Below are positions 1 to 10,874 of a stretch of 64,000 bases of DNA, piece by piece. The stretch's first letter is position 1. Each line of letters starts with the position of its first letter. The notes below the pieces were generated by a model. The model was not told the origin of the DNA, made no database searches, and saw nothing but the letters and a program-made list of their open reading frames with translations. Both the position numbers and the translations under genes were made by a program. This DNA comes from Calendula officinalis (lineage: Eukaryota; Streptophyta; Magnoliopsida; Asterales; Asteraceae): NCBI GenBank assembly GCA_963853835.1, contig OY970825.1, forward strand, positions 45,604,908 to 45,668,907, written 5' to 3'.

Positions 1-468
1 TATAGGGGCGAATTGGGGTTAGGAATAGGTGTTTGAGTCTAATATGGACTCTTTCAAGTTATAGATGGATAAGAGTTCAAGTATTTGGGATAAGAACAAC
101 TATTTAAAGCACATGGCCAGCACCCCTAGGGAAGGGGAGGCCGACCACTTATGTGGTCGGTCAAGCCTTGGTGTCGGGTTTAAACCATTGTTCGATTCGA
201 GTCACGTTTAAATTTATTAAGTACGTTTATCGTTTAACCGGTAAAAGTTACCATTTTAGAAATGTTTTAGCTCAAATGTGTCACCATAAGGAAATAATAA
301 TGTTGTGTTGACTAAAATAGTCAAACACTAGTGTATGGTGTAAAAATATGTAAATTTGTTGTGTATTAGGATGCCAGAAATAGAAATGTCTAAAAATAAA
401 AACTTTCTAAATGAGGAAAGTTCTAGAAATGAAACGAGTTTACATACTAGAAATATCGAGTTGTCACA
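1..468 (-). repeat. 3' LTR of gypsy 1 (inner part only)
   Basis: On the - strand the LTR begins with TGTGACAAC at 468, directly after a short purine-rich tract (CCACGGGAGAA on the - strand), the expected polypurine tract/LTR junction. The rest of the LTR runs off the window. It matches 8,360-8,853 throughout with several indels. Confidence 0.85.
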
Positions 469-479
469 TTCTCCCGTGG

Positions 480-1920
480 TTGAAGAAATTTCGTCCCGAA
501 ATTTAAGACGAAGAGCGAACAGGAGAGACAACGAGAAATAAATGAGGATATTTCTTTCGCATTTGGTCCTCACGTTCCCACGTGAATTCAGGACCTTGTT
601 TGGATTCCATCTGACCTTCACGATTCTGATCTTGCTTCTTCGTAGCTTTTGCTCTTTCCAGTCAGAGATCTCGATTGGTTCCTCAGTGAAGTGGAGTTTG
701 TCGTCGATAATAATTTCCTCAGCAGGAACAATAAGCGAGGGATCATGAATAAATTTCTTCAAGTTTGACACATGAAAAGTGTTGTGGACATTGCTGAGCT
801 CTTTAGGAAGGCGAAGACGATAAGCAACAGCACCAATTCTTTCAAGAATTTCAAATGGTCCAACATAACGAGGACTGAGCTTTCCCTTCTTGCCAAAGCG
901 TACAACATCTTTCCAAGGTGCTACCTTTAGCAACACCAGGTCGCCAACAGCGAACTCTAAAGGCTTTCGACGATTATCAGCATAACTCTTTTGTCGATCT
1001 CTTGCAGCCTTGATGCGATCTTTGATCTTGAAGATCTTGTCAGTTGTTTCTTGTAGAATCTCAGGACCAGTAATCTGACGATCACCAACTTCAATCCAAC
1101 AAAGTGGAGAACGACACTTTCTTCCATAAAGGGCTTCCAATGGTGCGGCCTTAATAGTTGTATGATAACTATTATTATACGAGAACTCAGCTAAAGGGAG
1201 ATGAGAATCCCAACTTCCACCAAAATCAATAACACAAGCTCTCAGCATGTCTTCCAAAGTTTGGATTGTTCTTTAAGTCTGACCATCGGTTTGGGGATGA
1301 TAAGCAGTACTCATATCGAGGTGAGTACCGAGAGATTTTTGCAATGATTGCCAAAAATGAGATGTAAAGCGACTATCACAATCAGATATGATCGCGACTG
1401 GCACACCATGCCAAGATACGACATCTTTCAGATAAATTCTCGTTAGCTTCTCCATTTGGTCAGTTTCTTTAATAGGAATGAAATGAGCTGATTTGGTTAA
1501 TCGATCAGCAATTACCCAAATTCTGTCATGACCACTAGACGTACGAGGCAACTTGGTTATGAAATCCATAGAGATTTCTTCTCATTTCCATTCAAAGATC
1601 TCTGGCTGTTGTAGAAGACCGGAAGGCTTCTGATTCTCTGCTTTCACTTTGGCACAAGTTAAACATTTGCTGACATAAACCGCGATCTCTTTCTTCATAT
1701 TTGGCCACCAATATAATTCTTTGACATCTTTATACATCTTGTCAGCACCAGGATGAATAGAATATTTAGATCGATGAGCTTCATTCAAGATGACGTCGCG
1801 AACACTTCCATGATTAGGAACCCACACACGATCCATGAAATAAAGGGTTCCATCCACCTTTGCTTCTAACTGCTTTTCCATACCACGCAAAGCTTCACTT
1901 TTGATGTTGTCTACCTTCAA
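480..1920 (-). pseudogene. gypsy 1 integrase with chromodomain-like tail (broken)
   Basis: Three minus-strand reading frames together cover the integrase. 1,582-1,920 holds the HHCC zinc-binding part, with the SKYSIHPG and CLTCAKVKAEN motifs. 1,273-1,569 holds the catalytic core, with the first Asp region (MDFITKLP), the second Asp in a changed SDCDSRF motif, and AYHPQTDGQ. 328-1,257 continues the core (AEFSYNNSYHTTI) and the GPFEIL region. The end of the chromodomain-like tail near 540-620 is read in a shifted frame. Frame changes and stops near 1,575, 1,260 and 620 mean it cannot give a full enzyme. Integrase would join element DNA to the host chromosome. Confidence 0.85.
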
Positions 1921-1929
1921 GGCTTCAGC

Positions 1930-3444
1930 TTAGAATTCATGAACTCGGGAAGATAGATTAGAATGAACAGAGATTGGAAGGGCTCGAACACGACGAGGTT
2001 TAGGCTGCTCTTTCCGACTTAAGGCATCAGCTACCACATTAGCTTTACCAGGATAATACTTGATCTCACAGTCATAATCATTCATCAAATCTACCCATCT
2101 GCGCTGTCTCATGTTGAGCTCTTTCTGATTGATGATATGTTTCAAGCTCTTGTGATCGGTGAATATTGTGCACTTGGTACCGTAAAGATAATGTCTCCAA
2201 ATCTTCAACGCGAACACAACGGAACCCAACTCAAGATCATGAGTTGTATAATTCTTCTCATGGTTCTTCAGTTGTCGAGAGGCATAGGCGATCACTTTGT
2301 CATGTTGCATCAATACACAACCTAGCCCTTGGTGCGAAGCATCACAATACACCACGAAATTGTCGATTACTTCAGAAAGAGATAGAATAGGAGCAGAACA
2401 TAATTTAGATTTAAGAGATTGGAAGGCTGATTCTTGCTTTTCAACCCAGACAAATTTCTCATCCTTATGTGTTAACACCGTTAAATCCTTTGCAATCTTC
2501 GAGAAATTTTCTATGAACCTTCTGTAGTAACCAACAAGACCAAGGAATTGTCTCGCTTCAGTTGGGGTCTTTGGAGCTTCCCAATTCTTTATGGCTTCTA
2601 TCTTCGCAGGATCAACGTGGATACCTTCCTCGTTGATAATATGACCCAGAAATTGGACTTCACGCAACCAGAATTCACACTTGGACAAATTGGCGTACAA
2701 CTTATCTTTCTCCAACAGCTCAAGAATGATTCTTAAGTGCTCTTCATGCTCTTCTCTCGAGTGCGAATAGTTAAGAATATCATCTATGAAGACGATAACG
2801 AATTTATCGAGATATTGCTTGCACACTCTGTTCATGAGATCCATAAACACAGCAGGTGCATCGGTCAAACCAAATGGCATTACCAAAAATTCGTAATGGC
2901 CATAGCGAGTTCTGAAAGCAGTTTTGGGCACATCTTCATCACGAACTTTTAATTGATGGTAGCCTGAACGAAGATCAATTTTGGAATAGAAACTCGATCC
3001 TTGGAGTTGATCGAATAGATCATCAATACGGGGAAGAGGATATCGATTTTTAATGGTTACTTTGTTCAATTCACGATAGTCAATGCACATTCTCACTGAA
3101 CCATCTTTCTTTTTAACAAAGAGGACCGGAGCTCCCCAGGGCTAGAAACTCGGTCGAATGAAACCAAGATCAAGAAGTTATTGCAATTGGGATGAAAGTT
3201 CTTGCATTTCAGACGGTGCAAGACGATAAGGAGACCGCACAATAGGTGCGGCTCCTGGAATCAGATCAATACGAAATTCGACTTGTCTCTGAGGTGGCAG
3301 TCCAGGCAATTCGCCAGGAAAAAACGCCAGGAAATTCACGAACGATAGGAATGTCCTCAATCTTACGATCTTTGGACTTTGTGTCAACGACATGAGCAAG
3401 AAAGGCTTGGCATCCTTTACGAAGATATTTTTTTGAGCTTTCAT
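1930..3444 (-). pseudogene. gypsy 1 reverse transcriptase / RNase H (broken)
   Basis: The frame at 1,930-3,096 carries the RT core: YRELNKVTIKNRYPLPRID, SKIDLRSGYHQ, the PFGLTDAP palm motif and the catalytic VFIDDIL. It is followed by RNase H motifs (YCDASHQGLG and ADALSRK). The linker upstream (3,178-3,444, FPGELPGLPPQRQVEF) normally joins protease to RT. The two parts are separated by stops near 3,100-3,180, so the protein is interrupted. Catalytic aspartates remain visible, but expression as one polyprotein is not possible. Confidence 0.88.
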
Positions 3445-3498
3445 AGTGTTTATGATTTTTATGTTTTTGTTTCGCTGTTCACCTTGAATTATTAAAGT

Positions 3499-3879
3499 TT
3501 ATGTTTTGGATAAAGGGATTCGAATTTGTTTGTTGTAGCATATTATTTCAGCACGATTTTTAGATAACCAATCCATCCCTATGACGATATCAAAACTACC
3601 TAGCTCTACAGGCACAAGGTCTATATCGAAAATGTGATCATCTAGGTCAAGCTTACAACCTTTGAAAACTTCACTAGACCTAACAACTTTGCCATTCGCT
3701 AGCTCGATTTCATATTTAACTTTCAAACGTTCAGGATTCAAATTTAAGAAACTTATAAAGTCGGTCGATATGAAACTCAAGTCGGCTCCCCAATCAAATA
3801 AAATAGAAGCAAAATGATTGTTGACGATAAACGTACCAGTAACGGTATCAAGATTTTCGCGAGCTTCCTGAGCATTCAT
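3499..3879 (-). pseudogene. gypsy 1 aspartic protease, altered active site
   Basis: A retropepsin-like domain of about 125 residues lies just downstream of gag. The usual catalytic triad Asp-Ser-Gly reads Asp-Trp-Gly here (ILFDWGADLSFIS), a substitution expected to damage activity. The second half (FDIVIGMDWLSKN) is typical of plant Ty3/gypsy protease. It would cut the gag-pol polyprotein in a working element. Confidence 0.8.
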
Positions 3880-5123
3880 AACAAATGCACGACCACGACC
3901 ATTCTGATGATCATTGTTGTTGTTGACATTGCGATTGTTGTTGCGATTGTTGTTACGATTGTCATTGTTGTTGTTGTTGTTGCCATTCTGGTTGTTGTTG
4001 TTTTTGTTCTGAAGCTTTGGGCAACGATTACGATAGTGGTTAGGATCACCACACTCCTAGCAAACATGATTCTTAGGAGGATTGTTGGACGAACACTTTC
4101 TGAAATTGTGACCCCAACGGTCACACTTGTAGCACTTCTCACACTGCCATCATGATGCCAATTACATTTGTTGCATTTGGGCTTGCTTCCAACATAAGAC
4201 TGATTGTTGTTCTGATTAGAGGCAGCATAATTCTTAGTCTTCTGATACTTATTCCCTTTGTAATCACGCTTGTTGTCGTAGGAACGCTTCCCATTTTCAT
4301 TATTCGAAGTTTCAGAGGATTTGCTAGACACAACTAGCTTGTCTTTGAACGATCCACTTCTTATAGCATCATCAGTCAACCTTGTAGCACGATTCACAGC
4401 ATCTTCGAAAGTTGTCGGTTCAGGAGAGATAACATGAGTACGAATAAGACATTGAAGACCTTGAAGATACCTCTCAATGTGCTTAAATTCAGGGGAAACC
4501 ATATGAGGAACGAGACGAGCAAGTTCTTGGAACTTAGTCGTGTAGGTAACAATATCAGATCCAACCATGGACAGATTCCATAGTTCCACTTCAACTTTCT
4601 GTAGCTCTCTCCTTGGACAAAACTTCTGAGTTAACTGATTCTTAAACGTAACCCGGGTCATAGCATCAGCATTAGCACGACCTAAGACTTGCACTTGGGA
4701 ATTCCACCACGACAACGCTTCCTTGGACAATGTGCTAGCAGCAAACTTCTCCATATTCTCAGGGGCACATTGGATGATACTGAAAATAGATTCCACCTTC
4801 TTAATCAAGTGGATGATAGCAATGGCACCTTCAGATCCAGAGTATGTCGGAGGATGACAGGGCGTAAAGGTCTTAAACGATTGACCTTGACGATTAGCAT
4901 TGGGATTCGAAGTTTAAGCAAATAAAGAAAGAAAAGGAAAGATTTGGTTAAAATAAAATGAAAATAAATGAATCTTCTTTTGTGGAGTCGAATGTATACC
5001 GTTGATTCCACTGTTAGATGCACCACCGACATTTCCTCTTGTTGCGTTCATTTGAGTCAACGCTTCAGCGATTCGGCGTTCCAACATTTTTTCGACAGTC
5101 TCTGCGTTTCCTCCTCGATCCAT
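3876..5123 (-). pseudogene. gypsy 1 Gag (capsid and zinc knuckle), broken
   Basis: The frame at 3,876-4,808 has the retrotransposon Gag core (ALSWWNSQVQ, FCPRRELQKVE). A basic Asn-rich stretch and a CCHC zinc knuckle follow; the knuckle is read partly in a second frame (4,139-4,333), so a frameshift splits it. The N-terminal part is at 4,914-5,123 (MDRGGNAETVEKMLERRI). It is separated from the core by about 80 bp of AT-rich sequence with stops, either an insertion or an unspliced intron-like segment. The homopolymeric AAC/GTT triplet run near 3,915-4,015 encodes the Asn tract. Confidence 0.78.
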
Positions 5124-5488
5124 TGATGAATTGCTGATACAAATAATACGATTTAAACAAAGAATTTAGAAAAGAATAATATAGAAGGATTTATAGGAAA
5201 TATATATTTATTATAAGAATCGAAGAATAGATATACAATAGACGTAGTAGTAGTAGACGTAGATATAATTAAACAGAGATAGCAGTAGTAGAGACGTACA
5301 GAAATTACAATTTATAGAAACAATGAGATTTTACTAAAATATCACTTTTATTAAACACATTCCTAATACATAATAGCTTTAAAAGTATGGCACATACACC
5401 AATAAAGAAAACACTAATTTAAAAATAGCTAAACATAAAACCTAATAATAGTAATAGAAAACAAATAAAATAGACAAAATGTAGATGA

Positions 5489-5917
5489 CTAATCAGCTTC
5501 CTCTGGCTCAGAGTCTTCCCCAGGCTCTGACTTTTCTTCTGATTCTTCCTCTGGTTCTGATTCTTCTTCTGGCTCAGAGTCTTCTTCAGGCTCTGATTCT
5601 GATATTACATCTGGCTCTGGTTCTCGACATCGTGGAGTTCTTGGAGCAACATCACGCTTTGGTTTCGCAGGCGAACATATGAAGATCATACCTCCTTCAC
5701 GAATACGATAAAGGATAGGACGCTGACCACGAGCCGGAGTAGGAGGACCATTAGGAATAATGGGAATAGGATGTCTTCTTGGGCGACGATGCCATGGGAC
5801 AACAGGAGGTTGTACCACCACTGGCACTGGGGCAACTGGCGCTAGAACTACTGGGACAGCAGCACCACGATCACTATCAGAATCAGACGAAATATCGAGG
5901 ACACTAGCAGACGACAT
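5489..5917 (-). CDS. gypsy 1 leader ORF, acidic protein of unknown role
   Basis: An open frame between the primer-binding site and gag on the element's coding strand. The likely start is the Met at 5,917 (MSSASVLDISSDSDSD); an upstream in-frame extension to 5,989 is possible. The product is about 142 residues: a Ser/Asp-rich N-terminus, a Pro/Val-rich middle, a basic segment, and a C-terminus of Glu/Ser/Pro repeats (SEPEEESEPEEESEEKSEPG). The composition is low-complexity and strongly acidic, and no catalytic domain is visible. It may be the N-terminal part of Gag in this lineage, cut off by stops, rather than a separate gene. Confidence 0.45.
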   Translation of the reverse strand: MSSASVLDISSDSDSDRGAAVPVVLAPVAPVPVVVQPPVVPWHRRPRRHPIPIIPNGPPTPARGQRPILYRIREGGMIFICSPAKPKRDVAPRTPRCREPEPDVISESEPEEDSEPEEESEPEEESEEKSEPGEDSEPEEAD

Positions 5918-6153
5918 TCTGCTTATCACGACGCATAAAATTATTAGATTATGAAAATTTTGGGCTCTCTGGCGAATACTAACTATCATACTAAGGCAAT
6001 TCTAACTAGGGCAAATGTTCTAAGCTAAGAACAATGAAACTTCAGGATATGAGACTCGGCGTGCCATGAATATTTTTGTTTTGTAAAAGTGTTTGTTTTT
6101 CCCAAAAAGCTTTCGTAGTTATAGACTAGGCTTGCTAATTCACTATAACTTAA

Positions 6154-6165
6154 GCTCTGATACCA
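6154..6165 (-). promoter_or_regulatory. primer-binding site of gypsy 1
   Basis: The - strand reads TGGTATCAGAGC, the standard initiator-methionine tRNA primer site of plant LTR elements. It lies 3 bases inside the 5' LTR boundary at 6,169. Confidence 0.92.
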
Positions 6166-6168
6166 CCC

Positions 6169-8853
6169 TGTCACATCCCGCCAAAAGTGAGTTTTACTTC
6201 ATTTAAATTGTTTTGCAGAAGAACGAAGGTGTAACGTTCATGACAACATAGAAAAAATTAAGTAAACAAACAACCACGCAATAACGAAATATAAAAGTTG
6301 TTTTCACTTTCCAAAAATAGAAAGTTCCCAAAAATAGCAAGTTTCCTAAAATAGAAATTGTTTTGAAATGCAATGATTGTTCGTAAACTTAATGTTTATT
6401 CATGGCTCACGACAATCCCACTGCTCATATCCTCCAGTTCCACTGCACCTAATCACCTGGAAAAACATAAGTAATAAAAGGGTCAACAATAATGTTGAGT
6501 GAATCCACATGGTTAATGTAAAAGGTAAAGTAAAGTGTTTGCTACCCAAAAATGTTTGTTATGAAAATGGTTTATGACTGAAAATGTATAAAGTTCAACA
6601 CTCATATGATATGAGAAATAAATATAGAAAGTAAAATGTAATTGTAGAAGATCTAAAAATTACTTGTTTTGTTTATGAAAAAGTGTTGAACAAATTGTTA
6701 TGTTTGACATCGCACGACTGTTATCCCCAACAGGTAGCTAGTCTATTGAGTTAATATACCAACCCCTAAGTCCACAATCAACACTTCAACTCCAGTAGTT
6801 ATCGTTCTTTTATGGATATACACTCCCGAAAGATGTCTTGGATATACCAAGTAGTGATCAAATAATGTTGGGAGGATGAGTGTCAGCCAATAGTACTATC
6901 TGCATATCCATGGTCTAGATCCACTAGTTAATGATTGCTGGCAAACCTTAGTCCGGTATAATAATTGTTTGTCATGCCAACGCGATAATGAATATGTAAC
7001 GATGTTGTTGTACAGTCATAGTAAAACAGTAGCAGTTGTGTATATGTTTTCCACCCTAAAGTTTATAAAAATAGTAAAAATAGTAAAAGGGGTCTGTGGA
7101 CTCACCTGGGCAAAGCTTAGCGACAAAATTAGGACAGAGGAATCATTCAGAGACTCCTGGCTTCCTAAATGATATAACTTACTAATTAGACTAAGCTAAT
7201 ACAGGCGATTCTAGATATAATATAAGATAAATGGTATACAATTAATGTTATGTTTTATGTTTTGTGACATCGAATGAACTTGGGTCATTGGGCCTTAATG
7301 GGCCGAAATGAAATGAAATGAAATGAAATGGGCTTCGAAATGAAATGAAATGAAATGGGCTTGGGTTAGGCTTAATGGGCTTAGATTGGGCCTATTGGGC
7401 CTAATGGGCCTAGATGGGCTTAATGGGCCAATAGGTTGGGCCACTTGGGCCTCTTATTGGGCTTAGGTCCAATTAGATTGGTCCATGGATTGGGCTTGGG
7501 CCCAATTGGGTTCATTTTGGGTATAAGTGGGCCAAAGGTTTGGGCTTTGGTCCAAATGGGCTTGGATACTAATGGGCCAATTAAATTTTGGGCCCGATAG
7601 ACTAAGGTAGATCGATCAAGTACGGGCCTTGGCCAGATTAGGTATTCGGGTTTGGGTCCACGGTTTGGGTTAAGATCCGGTCTTGACCCAGTTTGACTTA
7701 TGGGTCAACATTGGTCAATCCTAGAAGTCAACATAGGTCAAAATAGTCAACGAAAGTCAACATTGGGGTTCAAGATTTCGGTTAGGGTTAGGGTTCTGAT
7801 TTAGGGTTTAGTCAAGCATAGATTTTGGTCAACAAAAGTCAAATCTAGTCAACATAAGGTCAACTAGGCTTGGTTTGGTCTAAGGTTGGCCGGCTAGGTC
7901 GAAACCCTTCGGGTTTGATTCTAGATCGAGCTAGATCTACTTGGTTCAAGGTTTGTGGGTCTAGGTTCGGTTATATCTATGATCTAACACATCTAGCATA
8001 CTAGATCTAGGGTATTCGGTCCACCTAGGGTAGATATAGGGTTCGAAATCTATCAACAAATCAAGCAATTCAAGAACATTACACACACACATGAACCCGA
8101 TCGGATGAGGACATGCATGTGTGTTCGGCTATATAGACTAACCAAGACCACATGGCTCTTAGCCATGGTGTCGGGTTCGAACCAACAAGCAATCAAGGAA
8201 GAAATAACAAAAGCAAGGATCGGATATCATACCTAGCAACCGAGATTTGGAATAGAATGAACAAGATCGAATGGGACGGCTTCAACTCGAACTCAGGACT
8301 TGCTCTAGGGTTAGGTTCGGCCGAATTCAACAAAGAACAAATGAATTTGGTTGTGGTGTTTATATAGGGGCGAATTAGGGTTAGGAATAGGTGTTTGAGT
8401 CTAATAGGGACTCTTTCAAGTTATAGATGGATAAGAGTTCAAGTATTTGGGATAAGAACAACTAATTAAAGCACATGACTAACAGCCCTAGGGTGTTTTG
8501 GCCGAGTTTGGGTCGAGTAAGGGAAGGGGAGGCCGGCCACTTATGTGGTCGGTCAAGCCTTGGTGTCGGGTTTAAACCATTGTTCGATTCGAGTCATTTA
8601 TTAAGTACGTTTATTGTTTAACCGGTAAAAGTTACCATTTTAGAAATGTTTTATCTCAAATGTGTCACCATAAGGAAATAATAATGTTGTGTTGACTAAA
8701 ATAGTCAAACACTAGTGTATGGTGTAAAAATATGTAAATTTGTTGTGTATTAGGATGCCAGAAATAGAAAATGTCTACAAATAGAAACTTTCTAAATGAG
8801 GAAAGTTCTAGAAATGAAATGAGTTTACATACCAGAAATATCGAGTTGTCACA
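6169..8853 (-). repeat. 5' LTR of gypsy 1, about 2.7 kb
   Basis: On the + strand it begins TGTCACATCC, beside the primer-binding site, and ends GTTGTCACA, giving TG...CA termini. It contains AATGA-type simple repeats (7,307-7,365), a GGGCC/AATGGG-rich stretch (7,260-7,600) and a dense cluster of GTCAA motifs (7,685-7,865). Nothing in it looks like a real protein gene. Confidence 0.85.
7685..7865 (-). promoter_or_regulatory. cluster of about a dozen W-box cores in the LTR
   Basis: About eleven GTCAA motifs (TTGAC on the element's sense strand), plus two TTGAC in the other direction, occur in about 180 bp. TTGAC is the core of the W-box bound by WRKY factors. In the element's sense orientation the cluster lies in the LTR, where its promoter should be. 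Function is inferred from motif density only. Confidence 0.45.
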
Positions 8854-8922
8854 CCAGCCCCACCACACAGCCCACCCCACAGCCCGCAACCTATCCCGCA
8901 ACCATCGACCAACACCCACCCC

Positions 8923-10539
8923 ATGACCACTCGCGCCAAAGAAGGCATCACCAAACCACAACAAATCCTAAATCTTCACACTTCCACCAAACAAAACATA
9001 TCTCCCACACCATCCACGTACTCTAAGGAATTTCAGGATCCAAATTGGTTGTGTGCTATGAAAGATGAATACAGTGCTTTATTAGAAAATAATACTTGGG
9101 AGCTTGTACCCCGTCCCAATGACAGACCCGTTATTCGTTGCATGTGGTTATTCCGCCATAAATTTCATGCGGATGGGACGTTACAAAGATATAAAGCACC
9201 TTTGGTCGTAAATGTTAAATCTCAAACGGTTGGTATCGATTGTGATGACACTTTTAGCCCGGTGGTCAAACCGGCAACAATACGCACGATACTTAGCCTT
9301 GCCGTCTCAAAATCATGGCATGTACACCAACTGGACGTTAAAAATGCTTTCCTACACGGTGACTTACAGGAAACGGTCTTCATGCATCAACCACCGGGAT
9401 TCGTTGATAAAAATGCACCCAATCATGTGTGTAGACTAAGAAAATCCTTATACGGTCTTAAACAAGCTCCCGAGCTTGGTACAATTGATTCGCTACATAC
9501 ATCACCAAATACGGGTATCAAAGCAGCACTGGTGACAATTCCTTATTTATATATCGTTAAGAGGAGCAAACCGCATACATCTTACTATATGTCGATGATA
9601 TCATACTTACCGCCACGACCACCGAATTTTTAAAAACCATCATTAGCACTCTTTCACAAGAATTCGCTATGACGGACCTTGGGGTGTTACATCATTTTTT
9701 GGGCATAGCCGTGACACATAACACTAACGGCTTATTTTTATCTCAGTCACATTATGCTCAGGATATTCTTAAACGTGCATCCATGACAAACTGCAATCCA
9801 TGCAACACTCCGGTTGATACTAATGGTAAACTCAGCGCAACCGCCGGAAAACTATTGACCGATGGCACCTTATATCGTAGCCTGGCCGGTGCACTTCAAT
9901 ATCTCACCTTTACCCGGCTTGACATACCATACACGGTTCAACAAATCTATTTGTTCATGCGTGCACCATGAGATGCTCATTTTAACTTCATGAAACGAGT
10001 ACTACGATACATAAAGGGTACTCTAGATCAAGGAATTTGCGTCATTAATTCCCCCAGTCATACGCTTACTGGCATACTCTGACGTAGACTGCGGCGGGTG
10101 CCCCGACTCAAGACAATCCACTTCGGGCTACTATGTATATCTAGGTGATAACTTGATTTCTTGGTCCTCTAAACGACAAACTACTATTTCACGCTCAAAT
10201 GCTGAAGTCGAATACAGAGGGGTTGCAAATGCGGTCGCTGAAACTAGTTGGTTACGAAATTTACTACTTGAACTGCATGAACCTTTACGTAAAGCAACGA
10301 TTATTTATTGTGACAATGTTTCTGCAGTATATCTATCGGGTAACCCAGTACAACATCAGAGAACGAAACATATTGAAATTGATATCCACTTTGTTCGGGA
10401 AAAAGTCGAAATCGGTCATATTCGAGTTTTACATGTTCCTGCTGCCTACCAATATGTCGATATTTTTATAAAGGGATTGCCTCGACAACTATTCGAAACG
10501 TTTCGTGACAGTTTAAGCGTTCACGCTCCTCCCGCTTAA
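8923..10539 (+). pseudogene. copia 1 reverse transcriptase / RNase H (broken)
   Basis: The Ty1/copia RT signature runs through several frames. 8,923-9,633 has NTWELVPRP, WLFRHKF, DTFSPVVKPATIR, LDVKNAFLHGDL and the SLYGLKQAP motif. The YVDD catalytic loop near 9,590-9,605 is in a shifted frame. 9,669-9,971 has MTDLGVLHHFLG and continues to a stop. 10,153-10,539 carries the RNase H end (SWSSKRQTTISRSNAEVEYR, YCDNVSAVYL, TKHIEIDIHF). At least two frameshifts and one stop separate these pieces, so the gene is dead. Confidence 0.88.
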
Positions 10540-10551
10540 ACTGTGGGGGAC

Positions 10552-10702
10552 TATTAGTAAATATATTAGATTGTGTATATCTTATAGTTAAATAGATAGA
10601 TCTTAGAGATATCTTTTGTATTTAGTGTTTGTGTATATCTTGTATTGTAAACCCTATATATATGTATCTCATTGATTAATGAAAGTCATTCATTATTCTA
10701 AC
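10552..10702 (+). repeat. 3' LTR of copia 1, short
   Basis: About 150 bp beginning TATTAG right after the polypurine tract and ending CTAAC, so the ends are imperfect inverted repeats. It contains a TATA-like stretch and an AATGAAA-type signal near its end. The exact right boundary is set by the start of MCTP-like coding similarity at 10,703. Confidence 0.6.
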
Positions 10703-10874
10703 CATAAACACTTTTAGATTGGGTATGTTTAACATTGTTGCATACAAATGCATCGAGCGTGAGATTTGGAAGGTTTGATGGGTCGGATATATTGAAGTAA
10801 AAGCTTTCGTACCAAATCAGGTCATGGTCTTTTTCTTTGACTGTTGTTCCGTAATTTTGACCATCGAAAACGAG
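10703..10874 (-). pseudogene. C2-domain fragment of an MCTP-like protein, cut by copia 1
   Basis: Read right to left, 10,874-10,703 encodes about 57 residues: LVFDGQNYGTTVKEKD, then a segment with FNISDPSNLPNLTLDAFV, then NNVKHTQSKSVYG. This pattern (xFDGQxxxTT, W-E-F-FNISDP, NLPNLTLxxxV, KHxxSK) is characteristic of C2 domains in plant multiple-C2/transmembrane proteins (MCTP; the QUIRKY/FTIP family at ER-plasmodesma contacts). Just before it an in-frame TAG stands where these proteins usually have Glu. The reading is broken at 10,702/10,703 exactly at the copia LTR, so the element appears to have inserted into this coding sequence. Family assignment is from memory of conserved motifs. Confidence 0.62.

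Larger units (their letters stand above)
1..8853 (-). mobile_element. Ty3/gypsy retrotransposon 1 (Tekay-like), degenerate
   Basis: A long LTR retrotransposon reading right to left; its left end lies outside the window. The block at 8,360-8,853 repeats at 1-468, which identifies the two LTRs. Between them, on the - strand, come a primer-binding site, an extra acidic ORF, gag, protease, reverse transcriptase/RNase H and integrase, the normal Ty3/gypsy order. The integrase C-terminus has a chromodomain-like tail, as in plant chromoviruses of the Tekay/Del type. All genes are broken by stops and frameshifts. The LTRs differ by indels (about 30 bp missing from the left copy near 130, about 8 bp missing from the right copy near 8,597), so the insertion is old. 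The element sits inside the pol gene of the copia element at 8,854-10,702. Confidence 0.88.
8854..10702 (+). mobile_element. Ty1/copia retrotransposon 1, 3' half only
   Basis: The remnant starts where the gypsy 1 LTR ends (8,853) in a Pro-rich stretch typical of the linker between copia integrase and reverse transcriptase. It continues through RT and RNase H to a polypurine tract (TGTGGGGGA at 10,542-10,550) and a short LTR. Its 5' half, with gag and integrase, must lie left of the window, beyond the gypsy insertion. Confidence 0.82.

Noticed and set aside
3814..4155. 113-codon Val/Ile-rich plus-strand frame resembling a membrane protein
   Set aside because: It is the complement of the Asn-triplet tract in gypsy 1 gag; apparent hydrophobicity comes from GTT repeats.
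5485..5954. Plus-strand frames opposite the acidic leader ORF
   Set aside because: Repetitive Leu/Gly/Thr composition is the mirror of Glu/Ser/Pro codon repeats; the minus strand fits the element's direction.
7780..7812. Telomere-like GGTTAGGGTTAGGG and TTTAGGGTTTA
   Set aside because: Only two or three imperfect units within an LTR; too short for an interstitial telomeric array.
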